Positions 1 through 7,742 of a DNA stretch of 32,532 nt are shown here, piece after piece. A program made the position numbers and the translations under genes. The notes under the pieces are model-generated. The model made no database searches, had not been told where the DNA came from, and worked only from the letters and a program-made list of their open reading frames with translations. Location: positions 1-32,532 of the forward strand of contig JAIVHO010000044.1 in the NCBI GenBank assembly GCA_020201035.1. Direction: 5' to 3'. The first letter of the stretch is position 1. Every line of letters begins with the position of its first letter. The stretch is from Bacteroidales bacterium. GTDB taxonomy: Bacteria; Bacteroidota; Bacteroidia; Bacteroidales; VadinHA17.

Positions 1-604
1 GGGAGATCATTACCACTCTACCAACGGAGCAATCGGGGAGTCGCGACATATCTTTATCAACGGAGGGTTGTTAACGCTGCAACCTAAAGAGATTGATATC
101 ATGGAGGTTGGATTCGGTACCGGTCTAAACGCCCTGCTGACAGCCATTGAATCTGAGGAGCGTGGTCTGAAAATCAGATATACAGCAATTGAAAAATACC
201 CTCTGCCTGCCTCCGTTACCAACCGGCTCAACTATGGTATGTTATCCGGTGAAATGGGAGTTAAGCTCGGAGCATTGATAAATGCTGTTCCTTGGAACTG
301 CCCGGTTACTGTCACCGAAAGGTTCATCCTGGAAAAGATCAGGGCAGATTTACTGACCTGGGATACAGAGAGACAATTTGACCTTGTCTATTTTGACGCC
401 TTTGCTCCCGGTATGCAACCCGAAATGTGGAGCGGTGCCGTTATTGGCAAAGTTGCTTCATGGATAAGACCAGGAGGGGTTTTTGTAACATATTCAGCCC
501 GTGGCGCACTTAAAAGAGAACTACAAAAGGCAGGCTTTACAGTGTATCATCCGCCCGGACCTCCGGGAAAAAGAGAATATACCAGAGCTGTAAAAAGAGA
601 ATGA
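1..604 (+). CDS. mnmD: MnmD-type tRNA (mnm5s2U34) methyltransferase, 5' end cut by window
   Basis: The frame is open from base 2, so the start lies upstream of the window; the TTG at 68 is internal. The visible N-terminal part reads GDHYHSTNGAIGESRHIFI, the conserved entry of the MnmD (DUF752) family. The SAM-binding loop follows (EVGFGTGLNALL), then FDLVYFDAFAPGMQPEMW, the family signature with the D-A-F-x-P acidic motif. The family transfers a methyl group from SAM to the 5-aminomethyl-2-thiouridine at the tRNA wobble position, giving mnm5s2U. E. coli fuses this domain to an FAD oxidase (MnmC). Here the protein stops at TGA 602-604 right after the methyltransferase fold, so it is the stand-alone form usual in Bacteroidota. 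Cytoplasmic. About 28 bp separate the stop from the first possible start of the next gene. Confidence 0.88.
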   Translation, partial: GDHYHSTNGAIGESRHIFINGGLLTLQPKEIDIMEVGFGTGLNALLTAIESEERGLKIRYTAIEKYPLPASVTNRLNYGMLSGEMGVKLGALINAVPWNCPVTVTERFILEKIRADLLTWDTERQFDLVYFDAFAPGMQPEMWSGAVIGKVASWIRPGGVFVTYSARGALKRELQKAGFTVYHPPGPPGKREYTRAVKRE

Positions 605-682
605 TCAATTTTCACATTTCTTTAACTCTTATTGCACGCTGAAAATAGTATCTTAGCACAAAATTTAAAAACAGAATTTATT

Positions 683-1381
683 ATGATGAAAACTTATGGT
701 TTTATACTGATTGCCAGTATTGTTATCGGTCTTTCAGCCTGTAATCAGGGCGGTGTTGAAAAAATAAAGGTTGAAACAAAAGAGGACTCGCTTGCATATG
801 CAATAGGTGTTTTAAACAACGAGGGACTCTCAGGACAGGGGCTTGAACTTGATGCCATGATGATGGCTAAAGGAATGATAGAAGCCGCTGAAGGAAATCC
901 TATTTTCAATGAAACAATGGCCCGCGGATATTACACCCTCTATATGCAGGGAATGCAGGAAGAGCAGATGCGTGAACAGTTCACTGACGTTATTGAGGAG
1001 AGTGAATCCTTTCTTGAGGAGAATGCAAAGCGTGAAGGTGTAAAGGTTACAGAATCAGGACTTCAGTATGAGGTTATTACTGAAGGCAACGGACCAAAGC
1101 CGGGTGCAGAAGACAAGGTAAAGGTACACTATACGGGAACCCTTGTTAACGGAACAAAATTTGACTCTTCCGTTGACCGCGGTGAGCCGATAGAGTTTAC
1201 CCTCAACGGGGTTATCGCCGGATGGACAGAAGGTCTTCAGCTAATGCCGGTGGGATCAACATACAAACTCTATATACCTTATGAACTGGGCTACGGAACC
1301 AGGGGAGCCGGACAGGATATTCCTCCGTATGCAGCGCTGATTTTTGAAGTTGAGCTGCTTGACATCACAACAGGAAAATAG
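683..1381 (+). CDS. FKBP-type peptidyl-prolyl isomerase lipoprotein (FkpA/Mip-like)
   Basis: I start the gene at ATG 683 (a second ATG follows at 686) because this puts a lipoprotein signal at the N-terminus: about 16 hydrophobic residues, then LSAC with the lipidated Cys at residue 20. A TTG at 632 is in frame but would spoil the signal. Residues about 25-130 form the helical dimerisation arm typical of FKBP_N (long charged helices, EEQMREQF). Residues about 135-230 form the FKBP_C catalytic domain: VKVHYTGTLVNGTKFDSS, then GVIAGWTEGLQLMPVG and a YGTRGAGQDIPP loop ending in a beta strand. It should catalyse proline cis/trans isomerisation and chaperoning of exported proteins in the periplasm. 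A strong terminator follows at 1395-1430, so this is probably a separate transcript from the cyclophilin downstream. The assignment is sure at family level; the substrate is unknown. Confidence 0.92.
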   Translation: MMKTYGFILIASIVIGLSACNQGGVEKIKVETKEDSLAYAIGVLNNEGLSGQGLELDAMMMAKGMIEAAEGNPIFNETMARGYYTLYMQGMQEEQMREQFTDVIEESESFLEENAKREGVKVTESGLQYEVITEGNGPKPGAEDKVKVHYTGTLVNGTKFDSSVDRGEPIEFTLNGVIAGWTEGLQLMPVGSTYKLYIPYELGYGTRGAGQDIPPYAALIFEVELLDITTGK

Positions 1382-1394
1382 ATTTTATTAAATA

Positions 1395-1430
1395 ACAGAG
1401 GATGCTCCGGAAGGGCATCCTTCTGTTTTA
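1395..1430 (+). terminator. Rho-independent terminator after the FKBP gene
   Basis: ACAGA-GGATGC (1395-1405) pairs with GCATCC-TTCTGT (1415-1426). The loop is 9 nt, one U is bulged, and a short T-rich tract (TTTTATAATTTTA) follows. It lies 14 bp after the FKBP stop and about 28 bp before the cyclophilin start. Confidence 0.75.
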
Positions 1431-1457
1431 TAATTTTACAAACAGAAGAGGTCAGGA

Positions 1458-1916
1458 ATGAAAAAAGCTGAAATACATACATCAAAAGGGGTAATGGAGT
1501 TAACATTTTTTGACAAAGATGCCCCCGCAACAGTAAACAACTTTACAAAGCTTGCTTCAGAAGGCTACTATGACGGACTTGCCTTTCACAGGGTGATACC
1601 TGATTTTGTGGTTCAGGGAGGATGTCCCTATTCAAAGGATATGAGCGACCCAAGGGTAGGTACCGGTGGTCCGGGCTACACAATAGACTGTGAACTGACA
1701 GGTGATAACCAGTATCATGATCGCGGCGTGCTTTCAATGGCACATGCCGGACGTAATACAGGCGGATCACAGTTCTTTATCTGTCACAGCCGCAAAAACA
1801 CGGCACACCTTGACCGTAATCATACCTGTTTCGCCAGGGTTGGGAATGGGCTGGAAGTAATTGACCTGATACAGCAGGGTGACAAAATTGAAAAGATCAC
1901 AATTAGCGAAGAGTAG
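1458..1916 (+). CDS. Cyclophilin-type peptidyl-prolyl cis-trans isomerase, cytoplasmic
   Basis: At 152 aa without a signal peptide, this is a minimal bacterial cyclophilin (PpiA/PpiB family). Visible motifs in order: [13 protein letters not shown], with the catalytic Arg and the Gln of the active site; [19 protein letters not shown], the conserved GSQFFI strand; and [20 protein letters not shown], where the position of human CypA Trp121 is His, as in many bacterial forms with low cyclosporin affinity. An AGAGG stretch (about 1446-1450) gives a plausible ribosome site ahead of ATG 1458. The stop is only 2 bp from the next ATG (1919), so it is very likely co-translated with the DUF3127 gene. 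A lipoprotein FKBP and a cytosolic cyclophilin side by side put two unrelated prolyl isomerases in one neighbourhood. Confidence 0.92.
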   Translation: MKKAEIHTSKGVMELTFFDKDAPATVNNFTKLASEGYYDGLAFHRVIPDFVVQGGCPYSKDMSDPRVGTGGPGYTIDCELTGDNQYHDRGVLSMAHAGRNTGGSQFFICHSRKNTAHLDRNHTCFARVGNGLEVIDLIQQGDKIEKITISEE

Positions 1917-1918
1917 TT

Positions 1919-2311
1919 ATGGCATATGATATTACCGGTAAGGTTATTGAAGTAAATCCCGTTCAGCAGGTAAGTGACAAATTCCGGAAACGTGAGTTTG
2001 TTATCGAGGTTACCGAGCAATCAGGTCAGCGTGAATTTGTTGACTATGTCAAATTCCAGTGCATCCAGGATAAATGTGATCTTATCGATGAATCTTATAT
2101 AGGATCCGAGGTAAGGGTTTCATTTAATATCAAGGGCAATAAGTGGGAACGCGAAGGCAAGGTGAACTATTTCACCAATCTCGATGCATGGCGTATTGAG
2201 AGAGCAGGCGAACAGGCGGAATCATCCGCTCCTTTTGGTGATTATGCACCACCTCCGTCACCTGATGATGATCCCGGCCTGAAGGGCGATTTTGAGGATC
2301 TGCCTTTCTGA
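1919..2311 (+). CDS. DUF3127 family protein, OB-fold with SSB-like acidic C-terminal tip
   Basis: This 130-aa protein matches my knowledge of DUF3127, a Bacteroidota family predicted to take an OB fold related to single-stranded DNA binding protein. Residues 1-100 alternate strands (YDITGKVIEV, KREFVIEV, DYVKFQCIQDKC, SEVRVSFNIKG), as expected for a five-strand barrel, and end with YFTNLDAWRIER. Residues about 100-130 are a Pro/Asp-rich linker ending in FEDLPF. That closely resembles the DDDIPF tip with which SSB recruits repair and replication partners. Two bp separate it from the cyclophilin stop. It converges on glmS with only about 19 bp between, and I see no clear terminator there. The biochemical function of the family is, as far as I know, unproven. 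Confidence 0.85.
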   Translation: MAYDITGKVIEVNPVQQVSDKFRKREFVIEVTEQSGQREFVDYVKFQCIQDKCDLIDESYIGSEVRVSFNIKGNKWEREGKVNYFTNLDAWRIERAGEQAESSAPFGDYAPPPSPDDDPGLKGDFEDLPF

Positions 2312-2330
2312 GGATAGATCCGGCACACCT

Positions 2331-4151
2331 CTACTCTACTGTCACCGATTTGGCCAGGTTTCTTGGCTGGTCAACATTGCATCCACGGTTAAGTGATATA
2401 TAGTATGCAAAGAGCTGCAGCGGCAGTGCCGTCACCATAGGCGCAATAAGATCCGGTACGTTTGGTATCTCAAAGTAATCATCTGCAATACTTCTGACGC
2501 TCTCATCTCCTTCCTGGATAATTGCAATTATACGCCCGTTACGCGCTTTTATCTCCTTGATATTTGATACCATCTTGGAAAGATTCTCCCTGTCGGTGGC
2601 AATAGCCATTGTGGGAAAATCATGGTCAATAAGAGCTATGGGACCATGCTTCATTTCAGCCCCGGGATAGCCTTCAGCATGAATATATGATATCTCCTTC
2701 AGCTTAAGAGCTCCCTCAAGGGCTGAAGGGTAATTAAGACCCCTGCCCAGGAACAGGAAATTATTGGAATCTGAATATTTATCAGCAAGCATCTTCAGCT
2801 TACCTGACCTTTTCAGAATCATAGTCATGGTTTCAGCCATCTGCCTCAGGTCACCGTTCAGAAGAGTTGAATTTACAGTCTCACCCCTCACCCATGCGAG
2901 TCGCTCCGCCAGCTGAGCAAGCCTCACCAGCTGCGCTGTATAGGCTTTGGTTGAGGCAACGCCTATCTCCGGTCCGGCCTCAAGATATATCTGCATATCG
3001 GTTTCTCTCTCCAGGGTTGAGTTCTTAACATTCAGAATACCAAGTGTTATTGCACCGGCTTCTCTTACCAGAGTATTGGCGGCAAGGGTATCGGCGGTTT
3101 CACCCGACTGGCTGATTGATATCACCAGATAATCAGACGGAATAACCGGGTCACGGTAACGGTACTCCGATGCATATTCAGTGTTTGCCGGAATCCTGGC
3201 AAGCCTTTCAAGCAGGTACCTCCCGATCAGACCTGAATGCCATGATGTGCCACATCCCAGAATAGTAACGCCTTTGATTGTTCTGAAAATATTGTCGATC
3301 TCTTCGGCAGAATATTTCTCACTTACAACCGGTAGTGGTTTGCTTAGCAGGTCACGGGCAATCTCAGGCTGCTGGAATATCTCCTTCATCATATAATGAT
3401 CAAAGCCATCCTTGCCTGACAGGCGTCCGTCAACGATATACTTCTTCTCCTCCAGACTCTTCTTTTTGCCTTCAGCCGTATAAACCTCGCGGATTCCGTC
3501 TGTACCGGCAAATATAATATCACCGTTTTCAGGAAAAACAAAGCGTGTAGCATACTCTGAGATGGCATATATATCTGATGCAGTGTAGCATCCTGAATCA
3601 TCCAGTCCCATTACGAGCGGACTCCCATGCCGGCAGATTACCTGCTCCCCGGGCCTGTTTTTATCAAGAAGTACAATAGCATAGCTGCCTTTGGCCTTTG
3701 CCTGTGCATTTATCAGAGCCTGCAGTATATTATCATTTGAGACCACATATTCATAATCGATAAGATTCAGCAATACTTCTGAATCCGTCTCACTCACGAA
3801 AGTATATCCGTTTGCGAAAAGCTCCTCCCGTATCTCCTCCGAATTCTCTATTATACCATTGTGGACCATCACAAGGTTACCTGAAAAGGAGAGATGCGGA
3901 TGGGCATTTCTCTCGTTCGGTATTCCGTGAGTAGCCCATCGTGTATGGGCAATTCCGCTGGTTCCCTCGAATCGTGATGGGAGCTTGCTCTTAAGACTGC
4001 TGATATTCCCCTGACTCTTGAATATCTTCATCTCACCATTGTGAACTGCAATTCCGGCACTGTCGTACCCACGGTATTCCAGCTTTTCGAGTCCTTCAAT
4101 AAGTATATCAAGGACCTGTCTGTTACCTGTATATCCAACTATTCCGCACAT
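2331..4151 (-). CDS. glmS: Glutamine-fructose-6-phosphate aminotransferase (isomerizing)
   Basis: The full-length 606-aa enzyme makes glucosamine-6-phosphate from fructose-6-phosphate and glutamine, the first step toward UDP-GlcNAc for peptidoglycan and glycolipids. It begins MCGIVGYTG, so Cys2 becomes the N-terminal nucleophile of the class II glutaminase domain (about 1-220), with TRWATHG and HNGIIEN loops. Two SIS sugar-isomerase domains follow: CGTSWHSGLIGRYL, then SISQSGETADTLAA in the first; LGRGLNYPSALEGALKLKEISYIHAEGYPGAEMKHGP across residues in the second (read from the translation in pieces). The terminus LAKSVTVE carries the conserved Lys (K601). Its ATG is 5 bp downstream of the DUF4954 stop, so the two are co-transcribed with DUF4954 first. 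No glmS ribozyme is possible in a 5-bp gap. Confidence 0.97.
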   Translation of the reverse strand: MCGIVGYTGNRQVLDILIEGLEKLEYRGYDSAGIAVHNGEMKIFKSQGNISSLKSKLPSRFEGTSGIAHTRWATHGIPNERNAHPHLSFSGNLVMVHNGIIENSEEIREELFANGYTFVSETDSEVLLNLIDYEYVVSNDNILQALINAQAKAKGSYAIVLLDKNRPGEQVICRHGSPLVMGLDDSGCYTASDIYAISEYATRFVFPENGDIIFAGTDGIREVYTAEGKKKSLEEKKYIVDGRLSGKDGFDHYMMKEIFQQPEIARDLLSKPLPVVSEKYSAEEIDNIFRTIKGVTILGCGTSWHSGLIGRYLLERLARIPANTEYASEYRYRDPVIPSDYLVISISQSGETADTLAANTLVREAGAITLGILNVKNSTLERETDMQIYLEAGPEIGVASTKAYTAQLVRLAQLAERLAWVRGETVNSTLLNGDLRQMAETMTMILKRSGKLKMLADKYSDSNNFLFLGRGLNYPSALEGALKLKEISYIHAEGYPGAEMKHGPIALIDHDFPTMAIATDRENLSKMVSNIKEIKARNGRIIAIIQEGDESVRSIADDYFEIPNVPDLIAPMVTALPLQLFAYYISLNRGCNVDQPRNLAKSVTVE

Positions 4152-4156
4152 AATTT

Positions 4157-6184
4157 TTATTCTTCTGTTACTTTACTCTTAACACCCCGTAGCATTGATA
4201 GCATCTCCTCTCCCAGGGCATCCTTTGCTTTTATATGATCTTCAATGGATTTTACCATTGGGTTGGTTTCAAACTCTCCCCGTACCGATTCAAAATCGAG
4301 ATGTCTCTCCCACTCTGTTCCGTCAACACCAAAACCGGTCATCTTAAGCAGCGAAAACTCCTTGCGTGCATCCTCATAGAGATACCTGTCAATCTCCAGT
4401 ACTGCCGACCGCCACTTTTCAATAAACTCAATCAGTTCTTCGGAACATATGACTGACATATCAAGTCCTGAGTACTCCCTTAACATTTCGAAGGACCAGG
4501 TCCATTCGTAGCTGTAATAATTCCTGTGAATATTTGTAAGCATGGCATTTATCTCCTCAATGGAAGTGATACTGCCACCCTCTACCGATTTAAAAAGCAC
4601 CTCCAGGGCCTCCAGCGGGGTTATTAATCCTGACAGGTCAACCCATCTTCCAGCGCCAACCGGCGTATCTTTTTCGAGCGCTTTCTGGAGCTCTTCATCC
4701 GAATCATAACCTCTTCCCTGGAGTCGGGTGATAAGGCTGTTTCCAAGAAACTTGACAATTGCAAGATCATAAAGGTAAATAGCACGGTCAAGTGAATCAG
4801 CTCTGATCAGCATACGGTTATAGCGGTACCCCGAATTATTAGCCACACCCCCGGCCTTCAGATTTTCCAGTATGCGTTTCCCGTTTATCATCTTTTGAGC
4901 CGTATATGGACTCAGCAGGTTAAAATTTATATGATCAAGCAGATTGGGATCGCGACGCACATCACGTACAGGCCATTTTTTCGAATCCCTGATTGTTCCA
5001 ACGCTTTTAAGGTTAATGGCCGGAACCAGGATACTCTCGTCATTACTCTCTATAAGGTAGCTGAAAGGGAAATCAGAAGTATCGTTATTTTTATAATGCC
5101 TTCCCATAACAAGGGAGAATGCACCAATATGTGACGGCCACAGCAGGTATGAATCAGATGTGGTTTTCACCCCCCTCTCAATCACACCCTGGTGCAGAGG
5201 ACCCAGTTTATAGAGATGGTTACTCTGGTTAGATCCGCTGCCGGCATTAAGGAATGAAAAAATACCAGCAATAAGAAGGGTTGATTTATGATGGGTTACT
5301 GTATAGGGACCTGCGAATACCGAACACGCTTCTCCGTGAAAACCCTGACAGTTGGCAAAGAAAAGAGACTCAACGGCAGAGTACTGCTTGTCAAGCAGAC
5401 AGCCCTGACCAATAAAGCAGTTGGAGATCAATGTTCCGTCGGTTATCCTGGAGCCGGATGATACAATAAAGTTCTCCATTATTACGCCATCCCCTATAAA
5501 TACAGGATCATCATAGCAACTGTTTATACTTCCGTTAACCAGCTTTCTGACTCCCTCTATACGGGCAGCACTTCCTATTCTGACGTTCTTTATGGAATCA
5601 CAGTTCAGAATGGTGGCTCCACTTTTAATAACACCCATGTCACTCCTGATATATTCTACATATTCAGCCACCAGACTCTCAATGACCGATATCAGATCGC
5701 GACGATGACGGTAAAGTGCCAGTATATATGCTATATGGGTGGATAGGTGATCATATATGGGAATCTCCCTGCCTCCCTGCTCATTAATTGCCTTTACCCG
5801 CACCCCGTTTCCAAATGTTGACTCACCATCAACCGCAATTATATTTACGTTATGTATTACAGCCCGCGACTCAATGGTGTAATTTGAAATGTAACTGTGA
5901 ACATTATGAATCAACACATTATCCCCTACTGTAACATTATTGAGCCAGGAGTTATATATCCCGGAAGTCAGTTTAACCCCGCCGAAAAGTCGTACCTCCT
6001 CTGTGAAAATGCCAAGTTTTATCTGACCGGTAAATCTGCTGTCATGAATATTTACGGTAGAGAAATTCTTAACTACCTGAATCTGATCCCAGTTGTCACT
6101 TGAACAACCCTGCATAACAAGCTGTCCCCTCTCCTCAGATGTGAGTTTGCGGTAACCTCCTTTATTTACAGATCTTTCGGCCAT
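4157..6184 (-). CDS. DUF4954 family protein, left-handed beta-helix (hexapeptide) repeats
   Basis: This 675-aa cytoplasmic protein has no signal peptide. Residues about 30-330 read as a series of short turns such as IHDSRF, LTSGIY, VTVGDNVLIHNVHSYISNY, IGSAARIEGV, FIGDGVIMENF and CFIGQGCLLD. That is the pattern of left-handed beta-helix acyl/nucleotidyl-transferase repeats (GlmU, LpxA families). The rest is helical with few recognisable motifs. I know the family as DUF4954, common in Bacteroidota and some spirochaetes and without a proven function. It is the upstream member of a two-gene unit with glmS (5 bp gap). Together with the GlmU-like repeats this suggests a role around UDP-GlcNAc or other nucleotide sugars; that is inference. 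A candidate promoter element lies at 6202-6209. Confidence 0.85.
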   Translation of the reverse strand: MAERSVNKGGYRKLTSEERGQLVMQGCSSDNWDQIQVVKNFSTVNIHDSRFTGQIKLGIFTEEVRLFGGVKLTSGIYNSWLNNVTVGDNVLIHNVHSYISNYTIESRAVIHNVNIIAVDGESTFGNGVRVKAINEQGGREIPIYDHLSTHIAYILALYRHRRDLISVIESLVAEYVEYIRSDMGVIKSGATILNCDSIKNVRIGSAARIEGVRKLVNGSINSCYDDPVFIGDGVIMENFIVSSGSRITDGTLISNCFIGQGCLLDKQYSAVESLFFANCQGFHGEACSVFAGPYTVTHHKSTLLIAGIFSFLNAGSGSNQSNHLYKLGPLHQGVIERGVKTTSDSYLLWPSHIGAFSLVMGRHYKNNDTSDFPFSYLIESNDESILVPAINLKSVGTIRDSKKWPVRDVRRDPNLLDHINFNLLSPYTAQKMINGKRILENLKAGGVANNSGYRYNRMLIRADSLDRAIYLYDLAIVKFLGNSLITRLQGRGYDSDEELQKALEKDTPVGAGRWVDLSGLITPLEALEVLFKSVEGGSITSIEEINAMLTNIHRNYYSYEWTWSFEMLREYSGLDMSVICSEELIEFIEKWRSAVLEIDRYLYEDARKEFSLLKMTGFGVDGTEWERHLDFESVRGEFETNPMVKSIEDHIKAKDALGEEMLSMLRGVKSKVTEE

Positions 6185-6404
6185 GCAGTTAAATTGTTTT
6201 ACAAATCTAACCTCTTTAACGCTAAATATAGCATTCTGTTGCCTAACAAATACCTAACATTACTTTTTAACAACCTATCATTTAACAGATATCTAAATAC
6301 TATTACGTTTATTATATGTATATTATATATTATACAATACATAACATGTATTTATATGTAATTTGACGAAACCTAACATTCGTTTGATAAACAGATATAT
6401 TTTT
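6185..6404. other. AT-rich intergenic region with ACCTAACATT direct repeat
   Basis: This 220-bp, very AT-rich stretch lies between the start of DUF4954 and the end of the PAS/LuxR gene. ACCTAACATT occurs exactly at 6252-6261 and 6371-6380, and shorter CCTAAC/CCTATC variants sit at 6242 and 6274. The middle (about 6305-6345) is nearly pure A/T with overlapping TATATA/TATTATA stretches that could melt or bend. I see no gene here. Confidence 0.4.
6202..6209 (-). promoter_or_regulatory. Candidate -7 element of the DUF4954-glmS promoter
   Basis: Read on the minus strand this is TAGATTTG, a perfect match to the Bacteroidota -7 consensus TAnnTTTG, 18 bases upstream of the DUF4954 ATG. No good TTTG lies at the expected -33 spacing, so the promoter would be weak or activator-dependent. 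Confidence 0.4.
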
Positions 6405-7397
6405 TCAGACAGAAGCCATAAAGGAGGTAAGGGAGGTTTTACGGTCCAGACCGAGCTTTTTTCTGAGTCGCACCCTGCTGATCTCTGCACTCTGGGGAGT
6501 GATATTGAGCAGCAGTGCAATCTCCTTGGTTGAAAGCTGCAATCGCAGATAAGCGGATAGCTTCATATCCTTTGATGTAAGCACCGGGAACCGGGCGTTT
6601 AGCCTGTCAAAGAATCCCGGGTGCAGATTTTCAAAGTGAGACCTGAAATTATCCCATGAATCAGTTGAGAAAAGCGAATCGTCAATATGGCTTATCATCT
6701 GATCAATAAGCCTGTTGGAGGAATTATCACCAGGACTCTTAAGTTTACGAATATTATTTCTCACATACTGCAGTGTCTCATTCTTCTGAGATACGGACAT
6801 CAGGAAGCTGAAGAGTTCCCTGTCCTTACTTTCAAGATCGCGCATATACTTCTCCTTGGCCCTTACCTCCACCTTTTTACCGTCCGAAAGATTCCTGATC
6901 TCGCCAAGTGCCTGCATCAACCGGGTTACATCATTCACCGAAGCCCTCTGCCCCAGATATTTGCCTCTTTTATCGTATACTCCACGGGTTCTTATCTCAC
7001 ACCACCTCACCTGCTTGGTTCTGGTAAGTATCCTGAAATTAAGGCTCTGACGGATATTCAGAAGACTTATCGCATCGTTTATATAAGTTGTGAAAAGAGC
7101 AAGATCATCCGGATGAATCAACTGGTTAATCAGTCCGCGCGAACTCAGAAGCTCATCCGCAGTATATCCGCTGATACTCTGAAATGAGGGCGAAACATAC
7201 TCCAGTGATCCGTCGGGACGAAACCACATCTCCCAGTCATGAGCAAAATCTGCGATCAGCCTGTACCTCTCCAGTGCCTGATTAAGATCGTTCATGGCAA
7301 TACTCAGGTTATCATTCTCCCTCTTAAGCTCCTGAAGCTTTGACTCAAGCCCGGCAATGCGCTCAATAAACCTTACATTATCTTCTTTTCCTGCCAT
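6405..7397 (-). CDS. PAS-domain transcriptional regulator with LuxR-type HTH
   Basis: The 330-aa cytosolic protein starts with a heptad-like coil (about 8-50: IAGLESKLQELKRENDN). A PAS fold follows (about 52-160), with DGSLEYVSPSFQSISGYTADE and the IHPDD motif, and a PAC-like strand set (VRWCEIRTRGVYDKRGKYLG). Next is a second helical linker (about 165-230). The C-terminus (about 265-330) has LTSKDMKLSAYLRLQLSTKEIALLLNITPQ (read in parts), matching the Bacteroidota version of the LuxR/GerE DNA-binding helix-turn-helix, with an RVRLRKKLGLDRK recognition helix. The PAS pocket probably senses a small ligand or redox state; which one is not visible. The gene stands alone with AT-rich flanks. Its target could be its own region, DUF4954-glmS, or the divergent dcp. 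Confidence 0.85.
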   Translation of the reverse strand: MAGKEDNVRFIERIAGLESKLQELKRENDNLSIAMNDLNQALERYRLIADFAHDWEMWFRPDGSLEYVSPSFQSISGYTADELLSSRGLINQLIHPDDLALFTTYINDAISLLNIRQSLNFRILTRTKQVRWCEIRTRGVYDKRGKYLGQRASVNDVTRLMQALGEIRNLSDGKKVEVRAKEKYMRDLESKDRELFSFLMSVSQKNETLQYVRNNIRKLKSPGDNSSNRLIDQMISHIDDSLFSTDSWDNFRSHFENLHPGFFDRLNARFPVLTSKDMKLSAYLRLQLSTKEIALLLNITPQSAEISRVRLRKKLGLDRKTSLTSFMASV

Positions 7398-7588
7398 ATA
7401 TGATATCTCATAAAAGCATTTACTATACTATATACCAATATTTTACTAAATTAATACTACAATTTGCAAAAACCTAATATAGCAGCTTATATTTTAAGAA
7501 TAATTCATATTTTATATTACAGAATTCACCTCTATTGTTGTGTAAGTATTTTTCAGTGACAAAACACCGCACTTAGAGACGGATTACA

Positions 7589-7660
7589 TTTTATGCAAGA
7601 AGCCCTTTATCATGGCGGGATTCCAGTTTTATGCAAGAATCCCTTTACCATAGCCGGATT
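7589..7660. repeat. Two-copy 34-bp direct repeat upstream of dcp
   Basis: Copies at 7589-7622 and 7627-7660 both begin TTTTATGCAAGAA and end CGGGATT or CCGGATT, with 4 differences over the last 30 bases and a 4-base spacer (CCAG). They lie just upstream of the dcp promoter on the divergent PAS-regulator/dcp control region. Confidence 0.7.
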
Positions 7661-7692
7661 TTATTTTTTGAAGTTAAAAGTAGTCTGCATCC

Positions 7693-7723
7693 TTTCACCC
7701 CGGGTAAGGAGATGCTATCTTTG
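7693..7723 (+). promoter_or_regulatory. Bacteroidota-type promoter of dcp
   Basis: TTTC at 7693-7696, a 19-base spacer, then TATCTTTG at 7716-7723, matching the TTTG-N19-TAnnTTTG pattern. The ATG at 7743 follows after a very short leader. Confidence 0.65.
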
Positions 7724-7742
7724 AATCTTAAAATTTTCTGAA

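Larger units (their letters stand above)
7398..7742. other. 345-bp intergenic region between divergent PAS regulator and dcp
   Basis: The first 150 bases are strongly AT-rich. The second half contains the 38-bp-period direct repeat at 7589-7660 and the dcp promoter at 7693-7723. I see no tRNA, small ORF with good support, or terminator. A CCTAATA variant near 7472 recalls the CCTAAC words on the other side of the PAS gene. Confidence 0.5.

Noticed and set aside
4152-4156. glmS leader ribozyme
   Set aside because: Only 5 bp separate glmS from the preceding gene; there is no room, and the ribozyme is a Firmicutes feature.
7398-7742. tRNA or small RNA gene in the dcp upstream region
   Set aside because: No cloverleaf, T-loop or CCA-like end could be found; the GC-richer part is explained by the direct repeat and the promoter.
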